Source: Streptomyces sp. NBC_01276
Lineage (GTDB): Bacteria; Actinomycetota; Actinomycetes; Streptomycetales; Streptomycetaceae
Assembly (NCBI RefSeq): GCF_041435355.1
Contig: NZ_CP108444.1
Span: forward strand, 410,643-474,642
DNA length: 64,000 nucleotides
Direction: 5' to 3'
The translations under genes were made by a program, and so were the position numbers. Shown in pieces: positions 1-8,987 of the stretch. The notes beneath the pieces are model-generated. The model was not told the origin of the DNA. It searched no databases and worked only from the letters and a program-made list of their open reading frames with translations. Every line of letters starts with the position of its first letter. Position 1 is the first letter of the stretch.

Positions 1-97
1 CCGAGCGCCGCGCCGGGGTCTGAAGGGGTCCGGGAGCCCGGTCCGGGAGCCCGTGGGGCCGGAGTCCAGGCGGTCCGACCGTCCGGCTCCGGGCCGG

Positions 98-835
98 TCA
101 CCAGCCCAGGCCGCCGTTGACCTCCAGGACGTGGCCGTTGACGTAGGAGGCGCCCGCCCCCGCGAGGTAGACGGCGGCGCCCGCGACCTCCTCGCCCCGG
201 CCCATCCGGCCCACCGAGACCTTGGGCGCGTACCGGCTCCACACCTGCGGGTTCTGCTTCAGCCGCCGGCCCATGCCCTCGTCGATGAACCCGGGCGACA
301 GGCAGTTGACGGTGATGCCCTTCGGGGCCAGCTCCAGCGCGGCCACCTTGCTGAACATCTCCACCGCCGCCTTGGTGGCGCAGTACGAGGCGGCGCCCGG
401 CGTGGGGCGGGAGGCCAGGGCGGAGGACAGGGCGATGATCCGGCCCGCCGGGCTGCGCTCCAGGTGCGGCACCGCCGCCTGGACGCAGTGGAAGAGGCCG
501 CCCAGGTTGGTGTCGAGCGCCTCGGCCCAGTCGCCGGCCGACAGCCCCGCGAGGGGCCCGGGGCGGCTCACCCCCGCGTTGGCCACCAGGACGTCGATCC
601 CGCCGAACCGCTCCGCGGCGCCGTCCATCAGCGCCCGGACGGACCCCGGGTCGCGTACGTCGGCCCGGTGGAAGACGGCACGGTCCCCGAGGGGCGCCAG
701 GGCCTCCCGCGCTCCCTCCACCCCCCGGGCGGCGACGACGACCCGGGCTCCCTCGGCGACGAACGCCTCGGTGATCCTGAGCCCCAGGCCCTTCGTCCCG
801 CCGGTGACCACGGCCACCCTGCCGTCGAGTTCCAC
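98..835 (-). CDS. SDR-family NAD(P)-dependent oxidoreductase
   Basis: A 245-residue short-chain dehydrogenase with a Rossmann fold. Visible motifs are the N-terminal TGGTKGLG dinucleotide loop, the NAG motif (VANAGVS), the catalytic Ser, the YCATK (Tyr-x-x-x-Lys) pair and the C-terminal NGGLGW tail, as in FabG-like ketoreductases. The GTG at 835 gives the normal family length and has an AAGGA-like site upstream; a GTG at 862 would add nine residues. It is divergent from the FMN reductase across the SoxR-like operator. Because the type II polyketide core lacks its own ketoreductase, this could be the cluster KR, but the distance makes that only a guess. Substrate unknown. Confidence 0.85.
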   Translation of the reverse strand: MELDGRVAVVTGGTKGLGLRITEAFVAEGARVVVAARGVEGAREALAPLGDRAVFHRADVRDPGSVRALMDGAAERFGGIDVLVANAGVSRPGPLAGLSAGDWAEALDTNLGGLFHCVQAAVPHLERSPAGRIIALSSALASRPTPGAASYCATKAAVEMFSKVAALELAPKGITVNCLSPGFIDEGMGRRLKQNPQVWSRYAPKVSVGRMGRGEEVAGAAVYLAGAGASYVNGHVLEVNGGLGW

Positions 836-958
836 CCGTTGCCCCCGTTCCTTCTCCGACACCCGTTGCGCGTCCAGATTCCGCCGGTGCCGTCTCGGGC
901 CGCTGGAGGGACGGCGTGAGGGCCCGGTCCGGCGGCTCCGGACCCTTCCGCCCACCGC

Positions 959-989
959 TTGACCTCAAGTCGACTTGAGGTCATACGTT
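959..989 (+). promoter_or_regulatory. SoxR/MerR-type promoter with perfect 24-bp palindrome
   Basis: A perfect 24-bp palindrome (960-983) contains the core CCTCAAGTCGACTTGAGG, nearly identical to the known SoxR box. It lies in an unusually long 19-bp spacer between a TTGACC -35 (959-964) and a TACGTT -10 (984-989), the hallmark of MerR-family activated promoters. It faces the FMN reductase. No soxR gene is in the window, so the regulator would act from elsewhere. Confidence 0.85.
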
Positions 990-1040
990 CTGGATCACCG
1001 GCCGCGAGGCCCCCAGTCACCCGGTGGAAGAGGTACTGCC

Positions 1041-1625
1041 ATGTCCGTCAGCCCGCTCAAGGTAGGCGTCCTGATCGCCAGCGTCCGCACCGGCCGCTTC
1101 GCCGACACGGTCTCCCGCTGGCTCCTCTCCGAGGCCGCCGGCCGCGAGGACATGGAGATCCACGTCATCGACCTGGCCGAACCGGAACTCGTCGAGGAGC
1201 TCAGACTCACGCTCGAACCGCCGGCGCCCGGCCTGACCCCCCGCCTCGCCGAACGGGTCGCGGCCCTGGACGCGTTCGTGGTGGTCACCCCGGAGTACAA
1301 CCACGGCTACCCGGCCTCGCTCAAGCTGGCCCTGGACCACGTCTACTCCGGCTGGCGCGCCAAGCCGGTCGGCTTCGTCTCCTACGGCGGGATGGCCGGC
1401 GGCCACCGTGCCGTCGAGCAGCTGCGGCAGGTCTTCGCCGAACTGCACGCCGTCACGATGCGCGACACCGTCAGCTTCCACAACGCCTGGGAGAGGTTCG
1501 ACGAGGAGGGCCGCCCCCACGACGAGGACGGCAGCGGCAAGGCCGCCTCCGTCCTGCTGGACCAGCTCGCCTGGTGGGGCGTCACCCTGCGCGAGGGACG
1601 CACCGCGCGTCCCTACGGAGGCTGA
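1041..1625 (+). CDS. NADPH-dependent FMN reductase (flavodoxin-like)
   Basis: A 194-residue flavodoxin-fold NAD(P)H:FMN/quinone reductase. The N-terminal GVLIASVRTGRFA loop binds FMN phosphate, and the VVVTPEYNHGYPASLK segment is the family signature. The ATG at 1041 follows GGAAGAGG; an in-frame extension to 975 would overlap the promoter. In Streptomyces coelicolor a reductase of this family is a SoxR target induced by redox-active antibiotics, and the operator upstream here matches. It probably protects against the redox-cycling pigment or quinones made by the neighbouring clusters (inference). Confidence 0.88.
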   Translation: MSVSPLKVGVLIASVRTGRFADTVSRWLLSEAAGREDMEIHVIDLAEPELVEELRLTLEPPAPGLTPRLAERVAALDAFVVVTPEYNHGYPASLKLALDHVYSGWRAKPVGFVSYGGMAGGHRAVEQLRQVFAELHAVTMRDTVSFHNAWERFDEEGRPHDEDGSGKAASVLLDQLAWWGVTLREGRTARPYGG

Positions 1626-1638
1626 GCCCGGCCCGCGG

Positions 1639-2442
1639 TCAGACCCCCGAGCGCGCCGGAACCGGCGCCGCGACCTGCGGCGGTACCTGCACCGGGGCCA
1701 GCAGCCGCGCCTGGAGCTGCTTGAGCTCCCGCGACGGCTCCAGTCCCAGCTCGTCGGCGAGGAGCCTGCGGACCTTCTGGTAGGCCTGGAGGGCCTCCGC
1801 ACGCCGCCCGGCGGCGCCGAGGGTGCCGATGAGCCGACTGTGGAACCACTCGTTGAGCGGGTAGTCGTTGGTCAGCCGGCGCAGCTCGGGGATGGACTCG
1901 CGGTGCCAGCCCAGCTGTTCCTCGCAGGCGATGCGGATCTCGAAGGCCCGGATGCGCAGCTCCTCCAGGTGGACCACGTGGCCGCTCAGCGCGTCGCCGG
2001 TCGGGATGCCCGACAGGGCGGGCCCGCGCCACAGGTCGAGCGCCTCGCGGACGGTGCCCAGCGCCGTGAGGGGTTCGTCCGCCGCCAGCTCGGCCCGGGC
2101 CCGCGAGACGAGCTTCTCGAAGATCCGGATGTCGATCTCGTCGTCTTCCACCTGGATCGAGTAGCCGGGCGGGCTGGTGACGATCAGGCAGCGGCCGGCG
2201 GGTGCCAGTTCCTCCTGCGCGAACATCCGGCGGGCGTGGTAGACGTACGTCTGGAGCGTCGTGACGGCGCTGCGCGGAGGCGTCTCGCCCCACAGCTCCT
2301 GGATGAGCGCGTCGGCCGTCACGATCTCACCCGGCCGCGTCAGCAGCAGGGCCAGCGTCTGGCAGACCTTGGGGGTACCGGGCCGGTAGGTCCTGCCGTC
2401 GTCCGTGACGATCTCGAATGGTCCGATGAGCTGGAAACGCAT
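1639..2442 (-). CDS. SARP-family transcriptional activator (pigment/nucleoside side)
   Basis: A 267-residue Streptomyces antibiotic regulatory protein. It has an OmpR-like winged-helix DNA-binding domain (about residues 15-90; TPKVCQTLALLL and PPRSAVTTLQTYVYHARR) followed by the bacterial transcriptional activation domain (about 98-245). The ATG at 2442 has a strong GAGGAG site. It follows indC after a strong terminator and has its own promoter with direct heptad repeats and a TATAAT -10, described separately. It is the likely activator of indC and the nucleoside-like operon. Its tail meets the end of the FMN reductase, 13 bases away. Confidence 0.92.
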   Translation of the reverse strand: MRFQLIGPFEIVTDDGRTYRPGTPKVCQTLALLLTRPGEIVTADALIQELWGETPPRSAVTTLQTYVYHARRMFAQEELAPAGRCLIVTSPPGYSIQVEDDEIDIRIFEKLVSRARAELAADEPLTALGTVREALDLWRGPALSGIPTGDALSGHVVHLEELRIRAFEIRIACEEQLGWHRESIPELRRLTNDYPLNEWFHSRLIGTLGAAGRRAEALQAYQKVRRLLADELGLEPSRELKQLQARLLAPVQVPPQVAAPVPARSGV

Positions 2443-2533
2443 GGGTGATAACTCCTCGTCAGAAAGACGGCGGCAATTTCCGAACGGTCGTCGACGGAGT
2501 CGGCTATGCGGTGATGGGGGGCGGTCCGCCTGG

Positions 2534-2612
2534 ATTATAAGAAGTCTCTTCCAGTCCTCAGACGCACGTCAACCGGCCGGATGTCAGGGCGCCGTCAACT
2601 TGCGTCAGAATT
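2534..2612 (-). promoter_or_regulatory. SARP promoter with TTGAC/CTGAC heptad repeats
   Basis: Read on the minus strand, heptads TCTGACG (about 2611), GTTGACG (2600), CCTGACA (2589), GTTGACG (2574) and TCTGAGG occur with 10-, 11-, 15- and 11-base steps and lead into a TATAAT -10 near 2535-2540. The last heptad sits at the -35 position, 17 bases upstream. This is the layout of SARP or OmpR-type activator sites. The same GTTGACG-n4-YCTGACA-n8-GTTGACS arrangement occurs upstream of the TrpF-like gene. Confidence 0.6.
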
Positions 2613-2659
2613 CGGAATGCTTTTCGCAGCTTCCTGCCGCACGCGTCCGGAAACGCAAA

Positions 2660-2703
2660 AAAAACGGCCGCCCCGCCGGATTTCTCCGACGGGGCGGCCG
2701 TGT
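2660..2703 (-). terminator. Rho-independent terminator of indC
   Basis: A 12-bp stem (ACGGCCGCCCCG / CGGGGCGGCCGT) with a 14-base loop is followed, on the minus strand, by eight T residues. It lies 20 bases past the indC stop and separates indC from the SARP gene. Confidence 0.9.
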
Positions 2704-2721
2704 TCCGCTACCGGCTCTCCC

Positions 2722-5700
2722 CTACTCTCCGAGCAGGTACCGGATGTGCTTGACCAGCTCGCCGATGTCCGGGGTGCGGAGCAGGCTGTAGTGGTCGGCG
2801 TCGAGGTCGATGACCGTCGGCGGCTCGGCGGAATAGCCGTTGCTGTTCTCGATGAACGAGTAGTCGTCGCCGCGGGCCTTGAAAATGGTCACCGGCGCGT
2901 CGAGCGTGCGCTCGGCCAGCTCACGGAACGAGTACTCGAATTCGTAGGTCTGACCCACGACCGAGATGATCCGCTTCGCCAGGTCGACGTCGATTCCCTT
3001 CAGCTCGCTGATGAACCCGGCGAAGGACTCCTCGTCCGTGGCGGATTCCAGGCACCTTTCCAGGTCCGGTCCCGAAATGGTGCCGGTGAACACCGAGAAG
3101 AGGATGGTCGTGTAGGCGCGGTTGGCGAAGGACGCCTCACGGCCGTACACCTTGCCGTTCTCGGCGCGCACGGTCGGCGAGCCCGGGGCGATCAGGAAGA
3201 GGTTGTCGACCTTCTCGCCCGCCTGCTCCAGCTGGTAGGCGGTCTCGAAGGCGACGCGGGCGCCGAAGGAGTAGCCCCACAGGGTGTAGGGGCCCTTCGG
3301 CTGGAGCTCCTTGATGGCCTCGATGTCGGCCTTGGCCATCTCCGTGATGGTCGCGTACGGGGCCTCGCCCTCGTTGATCCCGTGCGCCTGGATGCCGTAG
3401 AACGAGCGGCCGAGGCCGATCTCGCCGGCCAGGGTGCGCAGGTTCATCGGGTAGCCGCCCAGGCCCGGCCAGCACAGCACCGGGCGGTCCTTGCCGGTCT
3501 CGGCGTGCAGGCGCACCAGGCGGGAGGACTCCTGCGCGACCTCGCGCTCAAGGCGGCGGGAGAGCTTCTCGACCGTGGGGGACTCCAGGACGGACTGCAG
3601 CGGCAGGGAGACGCCCAGGCGCGAGTTGAGCTCGCGGATCAGACCGACGGCGATCAGCGAGTTGCCGCCCGACTCGAAGAAGTCGTCCTGGACCGAGACG
3701 CTCTCGCGGCGCAGGGACTTGGCCCAGACCTCCGCGATCTCCTTCTCGGTCTCGGTGCGCGGGGCGACGAAGGGACGCTCCACGAGCTCGGCGTTGACCT
3801 GGTCGGAGACGGCGAGCGCCTTCGCGTCGATCTTGCCGTTGGCGGACAGCGGCAGCCGCTCGAACACCACGACCCGGTTCGGGATCATGTAGTCCGGCAG
3901 GAAGCTGACGAGGTCGTCACGGATCAGCTCCGCCGGGCCGCGCATGTGGACGCTGTCCTCGCGCATGCCCTCGTGGCCGAGCTGCTCGTCGCTGACCCGG
4001 CCGCCGACGAAGAAGTACGACGGACCGCTCTCGACGCCGTTGGCGTGCAGGACGGAGTCGATCCGGCGCGAGGCCGGCAGCGGGTTGCCGGTCTTCGAGC
4101 TGTAGCCCGACGACATGAAGCCCAGGCCGAGGCCGTTCATCATCAGGTGCTGCAGCTTCTTGCCGAGGGTGACGTAGTGCATCCACTCCTCGGGGGCGCG
4201 GCTGATCACCGAGATGCCGAAGCTGGCGGCCTGGTACACCGACTGGTTGATCGCGATGACCTGCTTCTTGAGGACGATGTCGTCCGAGAAGCGGGTGAGC
4301 TTGCCGTCCGCGTAGCGGTACTGGCCCTCGGGGAGGGTCGCGACCTTGCTGCCGTGCGTCTGGACGTAGACCTCGGCGTGGTCCTCGCGCCGGCCCGCGT
4401 GCGGGACCAGCTCGAAGGTGCCCAGGTAGAAGTCCTCCTCGGGCACGTCCAGCAGGTCGCGGACGGCCGGCTCGTACGCCAGGTCGCGGATGTCGAGGCC
4501 GTAGGACGGCAGCACCTGCTCGAAGAGGCCGACGATGTGGCCGGTCTCGATCTCCAGGACCTCCTGGATGTTGTTCTTGTAGACCGGCTCGATGCCGCCG
4601 CGCTTGCCGATGAAGTGGACGTGGGCGGTGGGCTTGCCGGTGGCGGCCTTCTCGCTGATCAGGACCAGCTGGTGGCGCTGCGGCTGGTAGTAGTAGTAGC
4701 CCGGCTTCAGCCCGCCGACGCCCTCCAGCTCGAAGTACAGCTGCGTCGCGTACAGCGCGCCCGGGGAGGCGTAGCCGTACTTGGGCAGCAGCCGCTCCTC
4801 GCTGAGGTACTGGCCGAACCAGCGCAGGATCTGGCCCAGTTCGGCGGGCGCCAGGTCGGCGGCCTTGCGCGAGTAGGCCGCGGGGACCTGTCCGCCGAGG
4901 AGCGCCAGCAGGTCGGCCTCGGTGACCGCGCCGCCCTCGTAGAAGCGGTACGTCTTGCGGGCGAAGACGCGGCTGCGCTGCTCGGGGGTCGGCTCGGCAC
5001 CCGGCAGGTCGTAGGCGGTGCGGCCGGCGAGGTCGGCGTCGTCGCGCAGGCCCGGGTTGGACAGCTGCGCCTTGACCTGGAGCTTGCTCTTCTTCGAGGC
5101 GTGGTGGGAGCCGTGGTTGCCCTGGTCCATCAGGGCGGCTTCCTTCTCGCTCAGCTCGACGCAGGCGATGAGGTTCTGGAAGCCGGTGCGGCCGTCGTTC
5201 TTGACGATGACGGCGGCGTTGCGCACCCAGTCGTGGTTCTCGATCGCCAGGGATATCTCGTCCAGCTCGACGCGGTAGCCGCGCAGCTTGACCTGGTTGT
5301 CGGCGCGGCCGGCGAACTGCACGGTGCCGTCCGGGTTCCACTGGCCCAGGTCACCCGTCTTGTACAGGCGGGTGGGTCCGGCGCCCTCGGTGAGCTCGAT
5401 CTCCAGGAAGCGCTCGGCGGTCAGGTCGGGGCGGTGCAGGTAGCCGCGCGCCAGTTGGCCGCCGCCGATGTACAGCTCGCCGATCTCCCCGATGCCGACG
5501 GGCTTGAGGTTCTCCTTGCCGAGGATGTGGTACTCGGTGTCGGCCACCGGGGCGCCGATGGAGATGGACTGCGGTGCCTCGTCCAGCTCGGCGGGGTCGA
5601 CCGCGTACGAGGAGGAGTTGATGGTGCACTCGGTCGGCCCGTAGACGTTGATCAGGGCGCGGCCGGGCATCTCCTGCGTGGTCTGGATCGCCAGGAGGCG

Positions 5701-6573
5701 CGAGAGGGCCTCGCCGCCGCTGAAGATCTGCTGCAGGGAGGTGCACTCGGGGAACTTCTCGGTGTCGAGCAGGCCCTGGAGCAGGGTGGGGACGCACTGC
5801 AGGGTGGTCACGCCGTACTTGACGATGGTCTCGATGAGGCCCTCGGGGTCGGCGTAGACGCCGGGGGCGCCCATGACGACGGTGGCGCCGTTGGCCGGGG
5901 AGAGGATCTCCCACTGGGCGGCGTCGAAGCTCATCGGGGTCTTCTGCAGGATGGTCTTGCTGCGGTCGATGCCGTAGGTCTCGCGCAGCCAGCCGAGCTG
6001 GCTGACGATGCTGTGGTGCTCGATCATCACGCCCTTCGGCTTGCCCGTGCTGCCGGAGGTGTAGATGACGTAGGCGAGGCTGTCGGGGCGGGCGCCCTCG
6101 ATGGCCGGGGCCACCCGGCCCTCGGGCAGGACGAACGCCTCGGACTCGCGCAGGGTGACGACCGTGACGTCCTGCGGGGCCAGTTCGCGCAGGCGGGAGA
6201 CCAGGCGCTGCTGCGCCAGGATGATCTTCGCCTGGCTGTTCTCGATCATGTAGCGCAGCCGGTCCTCGGGGTACTCCGGGGACAGCGGCAGGTAGGCGGC
6301 GCCGGCGGACAGGATGCCCCAGGCGCCGACCATCAGGTCGATGGACGGCTCGACGAAGAGGCCGACGCAGTCGTCCGTCGAGACCCCGAGGTGTCTGAGG
6401 TACTCGGCGAGGGCGGAGCTTCTGGACGCCAGCTCACGGTAGGTGAGCTTCTCGTCCCGGTAGGCGACGGCGGTCGCCTCGGGGTGCTCCGCGACCCGCT
6501 TCGCCAGCAGGTCGGGCAACGTGGTGGTGCCGCGCAGGGTGGGCTCGAGCACGCTGGTCTCCTGAAGAGTCAT
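2722..6573 (-). CDS. indC: Indigoidine synthetase (single-module NRPS, A-Ox-PCP-TE)
   Basis: A 1283-residue protein matching the BpsA/IndC/LbpA blue-pigment synthetases in length and layout. The adenylation domain (about 20-500) shows YTSGSTGKPKG (171-181), NVYGPTE (309-315), YKTGDLG (404-410) and the A8 motif (422-437). An FMN-dependent oxidase domain (about 530-880) is inserted before A10 (ANGKID, 911). The carrier domain has GGNSL with Ser972, and the thioesterase has GYSFG (Ser1102) and His1261. These enzymes cyclise L-glutamine, oxidise it and let two rings condense to blue indigoidine; a PPTase is needed and one is encoded at 17.5 kb. The GTAAGGAAGCGGG leader supports the ATG at 6573. 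All catalytic motifs look intact. Confidence 0.97.
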   Translation of the reverse strand: MTLQETSVLEPTLRGTTTLPDLLAKRVAEHPEATAVAYRDEKLTYRELASRSSALAEYLRHLGVSTDDCVGLFVEPSIDLMVGAWGILSAGAAYLPLSPEYPEDRLRYMIENSQAKIILAQQRLVSRLRELAPQDVTVVTLRESEAFVLPEGRVAPAIEGARPDSLAYVIYTSGSTGKPKGVMIEHHSIVSQLGWLRETYGIDRSKTILQKTPMSFDAAQWEILSPANGATVVMGAPGVYADPEGLIETIVKYGVTTLQCVPTLLQGLLDTEKFPECTSLQQIFSGGEALSRLLAIQTTQEMPGRALINVYGPTECTINSSSYAVDPAELDEAPQSISIGAPVADTEYHILGKENLKPVGIGEIGELYIGGGQLARGYLHRPDLTAERFLEIELTEGAGPTRLYKTGDLGQWNPDGTVQFAGRADNQVKLRGYRVELDEISLAIENHDWVRNAAVIVKNDGRTGFQNLIACVELSEKEAALMDQGNHGSHHASKKSKLQVKAQLSNPGLRDDADLAGRTAYDLPGAEPTPEQRSRVFARKTYRFYEGGAVTEADLLALLGGQVPAAYSRKAADLAPAELGQILRWFGQYLSEERLLPKYGYASPGALYATQLYFELEGVGGLKPGYYYYQPQRHQLVLISEKAATGKPTAHVHFIGKRGGIEPVYKNNIQEVLEIETGHIVGLFEQVLPSYGLDIRDLAYEPAVRDLLDVPEEDFYLGTFELVPHAGRREDHAEVYVQTHGSKVATLPEGQYRYADGKLTRFSDDIVLKKQVIAINQSVYQAASFGISVISRAPEEWMHYVTLGKKLQHLMMNGLGLGFMSSGYSSKTGNPLPASRRIDSVLHANGVESGPSYFFVGGRVSDEQLGHEGMREDSVHMRGPAELIRDDLVSFLPDYMIPNRVVVFERLPLSANGKIDAKALAVSDQVNAELVERPFVAPRTETEKEIAEVWAKSLRRESVSVQDDFFESGGNSLIAVGLIRELNSRLGVSLPLQSVLESPTVEKLSRRLEREVAQESSRLVRLHAETGKDRPVLCWPGLGGYPMNLRTLAGEIGLGRSFYGIQAHGINEGEAPYATITEMAKADIEAIKELQPKGPYTLWGYSFGARVAFETAYQLEQAGEKVDNLFLIAPGSPTVRAENGKVYGREASFANRAYTTILFSVFTGTISGPDLERCLESATDEESFAGFISELKGIDVDLAKRIISVVGQTYEFEYSFRELAERTLDAPVTIFKARGDDYSFIENSNGYSAEPPTVIDLDADHYSLLRTPDIGELVKHIRYLLGE

Positions 6574-6840
6574 TTCCCGCTTCCTTACGTTCCGTTGTGG
6601 AGCAACGGGCGCGTACGAAACGCCCCCGCACCGGGCCCCGGTGTGTCGGTGAGCCCGCGATGCGACACCTCACCCGCGCGTGGAGAGCGGTTCCGCCGGG
6701 AGGCGGAAGCCGCGGCACGGTGGGCGTCGGAGGCCGGAACACTGTCCGGCCGGGAAAACCGAAGAACGAGGGCGCGAGGCCGGAGCCTCACCACCCGGGA
6801 TGACCGGAACGGCGCGGTGCGTGCGGCCGCCCTCCCCCAA
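6574..6840. other. Intergenic region between prs-like gene and indC
   Basis: About 270 bases without a plausible gene. It must hold the indC promoter (minus strand), but I see no clear ARE or heptad array. Reading frames crossing it are shadows of neighbouring genes. Confidence 0.5.
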
Positions 6841-6874
6841 CGGACGGACGGGCCCCCGTCGGCCCGTCCGTCCG
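6841..6874 (-). terminator. Hairpin terminator after PRPP synthetase gene
   Basis: A perfect 14-bp stem (CGGACGGACGGGCC and its complement, 6-base loop) begins 5 bases past the stop codon. There is no T tract, as is common in Streptomyces. It probably ends the nucleoside-like operon before indC. Confidence 0.7.
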
Positions 6875-6879
6875 GGCGT

Positions 6880-7839
6880 TCACCGGCTCTGGAGGAGCCG
6901 GGTCACTGATCCGTTCTCGAAGACCTCGCGAGAGGCTCCGGCGATGAGCGGGGCGATGGACAGGACGGTGACCTTGTCCAGTCCGAGCGCCCCGGGCACC
7001 GGCAGGGTGTCCGTGAAGACGAACTCGCTGACGCGGGAGTTCTTCAGCCGGTCCGCGGCGGGGCCGGAGAGCACCCCGTGCGTGGCCGCCACGATGACGT
7101 CCTTCGCCCCCTGGGCGAAGAGGGCGTCGGCCGCGGCGCAGATGGTGCCGCCGGTGTCGATCATGTCGTCGACCAGTACGCACACGCGGTCGCGTACGTC
7201 GCCGACCACCTCGTGGGCCGTGACCTGGTGGGCCACGTCCTTGTCGCGCCTCTTGTGGACGATCGCGAGCGGTGCGCCCAGCCGGTCGCACCAGCCGTCC
7301 GCCACGCGCACGCGGCCGGCGTCGGGCGAGACCACGGTCAGGTCCTCGCGGTCCACCTTGGAGCCGATGTAGTCCGCGAGGACCGGCATGGCGAAGAGGT
7401 GGTCCACGGGGCCGTCGAAGAACCCCTGGATCTGGTCGGCGTGCAGGTCCACCGTGAGGATCCGGTCCGCGCCGGCCGTCTTGAGCAGGTCCGCCACCAG
7501 GCGGGCCGAGATGGGTTCCCGCCCGCTGTGCTTGCGGTCCTGGCGGGCGTACCCGTAGAACGGCAGGATCACGGTGATGCTGCGGGCCGAGGCCCGCTTC
7601 AGCGCGTCGATCATGATCAGCTGTTCCATGATCGACTTGTTGATCGGCGCCGTGTGGCTCTGGACCACGAAGCAGTCCGCGCCGCGCACGGAGGCGTGGT
7701 AGCGGATGTAGATCTCGCCGTTGGCGAAGTCGATCGCCTTCGTCGGGACCAGCGTCGTGCCCAGCTCGGCGGCGATCGCCTCGGCCAGCTCGGGGTGTGC
7801 GCGCCCCGAGAACAGCAGCATCTGCCCGGTCTCGCTCAC
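6880..7839 (-). CDS. prs: Ribose-phosphate pyrophosphokinase (PRPP synthetase), cluster copy
   Basis: A 319-residue enzyme making phosphoribosyl pyrophosphate from ribose-5-phosphate and ATP. Visible are the YGYARQDRK ATP loop, the HADQIQGFF segment, the VVSPDAGRV flexible loop, HKRRDKD and the PRPP-binding loop VLVDDMIDTGGT. The GTG at 7839 overlaps the stop of the old yellow enzyme gene (GTGA), showing translational coupling. A dedicated PRPP synthetase next to a uracil phosphoribosyltransferase and a pseudouridine-phosphate glycosidase suggests the operon draws on a phosphoribosyl pool. The housekeeping copy would be elsewhere. Confidence 0.93.
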   Translation of the reverse strand: MSETGQMLLFSGRAHPELAEAIAAELGTTLVPTKAIDFANGEIYIRYHASVRGADCFVVQSHTAPINKSIMEQLIMIDALKRASARSITVILPFYGYARQDRKHSGREPISARLVADLLKTAGADRILTVDLHADQIQGFFDGPVDHLFAMPVLADYIGSKVDREDLTVVSPDAGRVRVADGWCDRLGAPLAIVHKRRDKDVAHQVTAHEVVGDVRDRVCVLVDDMIDTGGTICAAADALFAQGAKDVIVAATHGVLSGPAADRLKNSRVSEFVFTDTLPVPGALGLDKVTVLSIAPLIAGASREVFENGSVTRLLQSR

Positions 7840-8918
7840 GCCGCGCCGGCCTCGGCGAGCGTCGGGTAGTCGGTGTAACCGGTGTGGTCGCCGCCGTAGA
7901 ACTTGCTCTGGTCGGCCTCGGCCAGCGCGGCGCCGGTGCGGATGCGCTCGGTCAGGTCCGGGTTGGCGAGGAAGGCCGAGCCGAAGGCGACCGCGCAGGC
8001 GACACCGGTCTCCAGCGCCTCGGTGGCGATCTCGGCCGAGACCGGGACGCCGTTCTCCGGGTGCGGGCACAGGATGATCGTGCCGGTCCACTGCGCGCGC
8101 AGGGCGGCGATGTGGTCGCGGTTGCCGCCCTCCAGGATGTGCAGGAAGGCCACCGGCGGGAGGGCCGCGACGAGCGCCTCGTAAAGGGCGTGGGTGTCGC
8201 CCTCGACGATGTCGTTGTACGGGTTCGACGGCGAGATGCGCACGCCGACGCGGTCGGCGCCGATGCGCTCGGAGACCGCCTCGATCACCTCGATCGCGAA
8301 GCGGACGCGGTTCTCGACCGAGCCGCCGTACTGGTCGGTGCGCTGGTTGCTGTTCTCCGCCAGGAACTGGTGGAGCAGGAAGCCGTTGCCCGCGTGGACC
8401 TCGACACCGTCGAAGCCGGCCTCGATGGCGAGCTCGGCGGCGTCCGCGTGCTCCTTGACGACCTCGGCGATCTCCTCGACCGTCAGGGCGCGCGGCTCCG
8501 GGTAGTCCAGCGGACCCTCGGGGCCGTAGGCCTGGCCGGCCGCGGCGACGGCGGACGGGGCGACCGACTGGTGGCCGCTCGGGTACAGCGAGGGGTGGCC
8601 GATGCGGCCGGCGTGCATGAGCTGCACCACGATCTTGCCGCCGGCGGCGTGCACGGCCTCGGTGACGGGCTTCCAGGACTCGGCCTGCTCCTGGGTGTGC
8701 AGACCGGGGCTGTTGCCGAAGCCCTGGCCCACGGCGCTGGGCTGCGCCCCCTCGGTGATGATCAGGCCGGCGCCGGCCCGCTGGCCGTAGTAGGTGGCCA
8801 TCAGGTCGGTGGCCAGGCCCTCGGCGGTCGCCCGGTTGCGGGACATGGGCGCCATGACCACTCGGTTGCTCAGGGCCAGCTTCCCCAGGGTGACCGGCTC
8901 GAACAGCTTCTCGGACAT
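7836..8918 (-). CDS. Old yellow enzyme family ene-reductase
   Basis: A 360-residue FMN-dependent TIM barrel of the NADH:flavin oxidoreductase family. Recognisable are NRVVMAPMSRNRA near the N-terminus, the QLMHAGRIGHP active-site strand, the GFDGVEVHAGNGFLLHQF segment and the C-terminal flavin phosphate region (VAFGSAFLANPDL). Such enzymes reduce alkenes conjugated to carbonyls, or desaturate in reverse. The ATG at 8918 has GGAGAG. It lies between psuG-like and prs-like genes in one minus-strand operon, so it may adjust the oxidation state of a heterocyclic base precursor (inference). Confidence 0.92.
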   Translation of the reverse strand: MSEKLFEPVTLGKLALSNRVVMAPMSRNRATAEGLATDLMATYYGQRAGAGLIITEGAQPSAVGQGFGNSPGLHTQEQAESWKPVTEAVHAAGGKIVVQLMHAGRIGHPSLYPSGHQSVAPSAVAAAGQAYGPEGPLDYPEPRALTVEEIAEVVKEHADAAELAIEAGFDGVEVHAGNGFLLHQFLAENSNQRTDQYGGSVENRVRFAIEVIEAVSERIGADRVGVRISPSNPYNDIVEGDTHALYEALVAALPPVAFLHILEGGNRDHIAALRAQWTGTIILCPHPENGVPVSAEIATEALETGVACAVAFGSAFLANPDLTERIRTGAALAEADQSKFYGGDHTGYTDYPTLAEAGAA

Positions 8919-8987
8919 GTGTCTCTCCAGACTGAGGTCAACGCGTGGTGCGGTGGTGGTACGGACAACGCCTGTGGGCGGGACGGA

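Noticed and set aside
2581..6909. A 1442-residue open frame on the + strand opposite indC
   Set aside because: It mirrors the intact NRPS on the other strand, has no recognisable domains and results from the high-GC codon bias.
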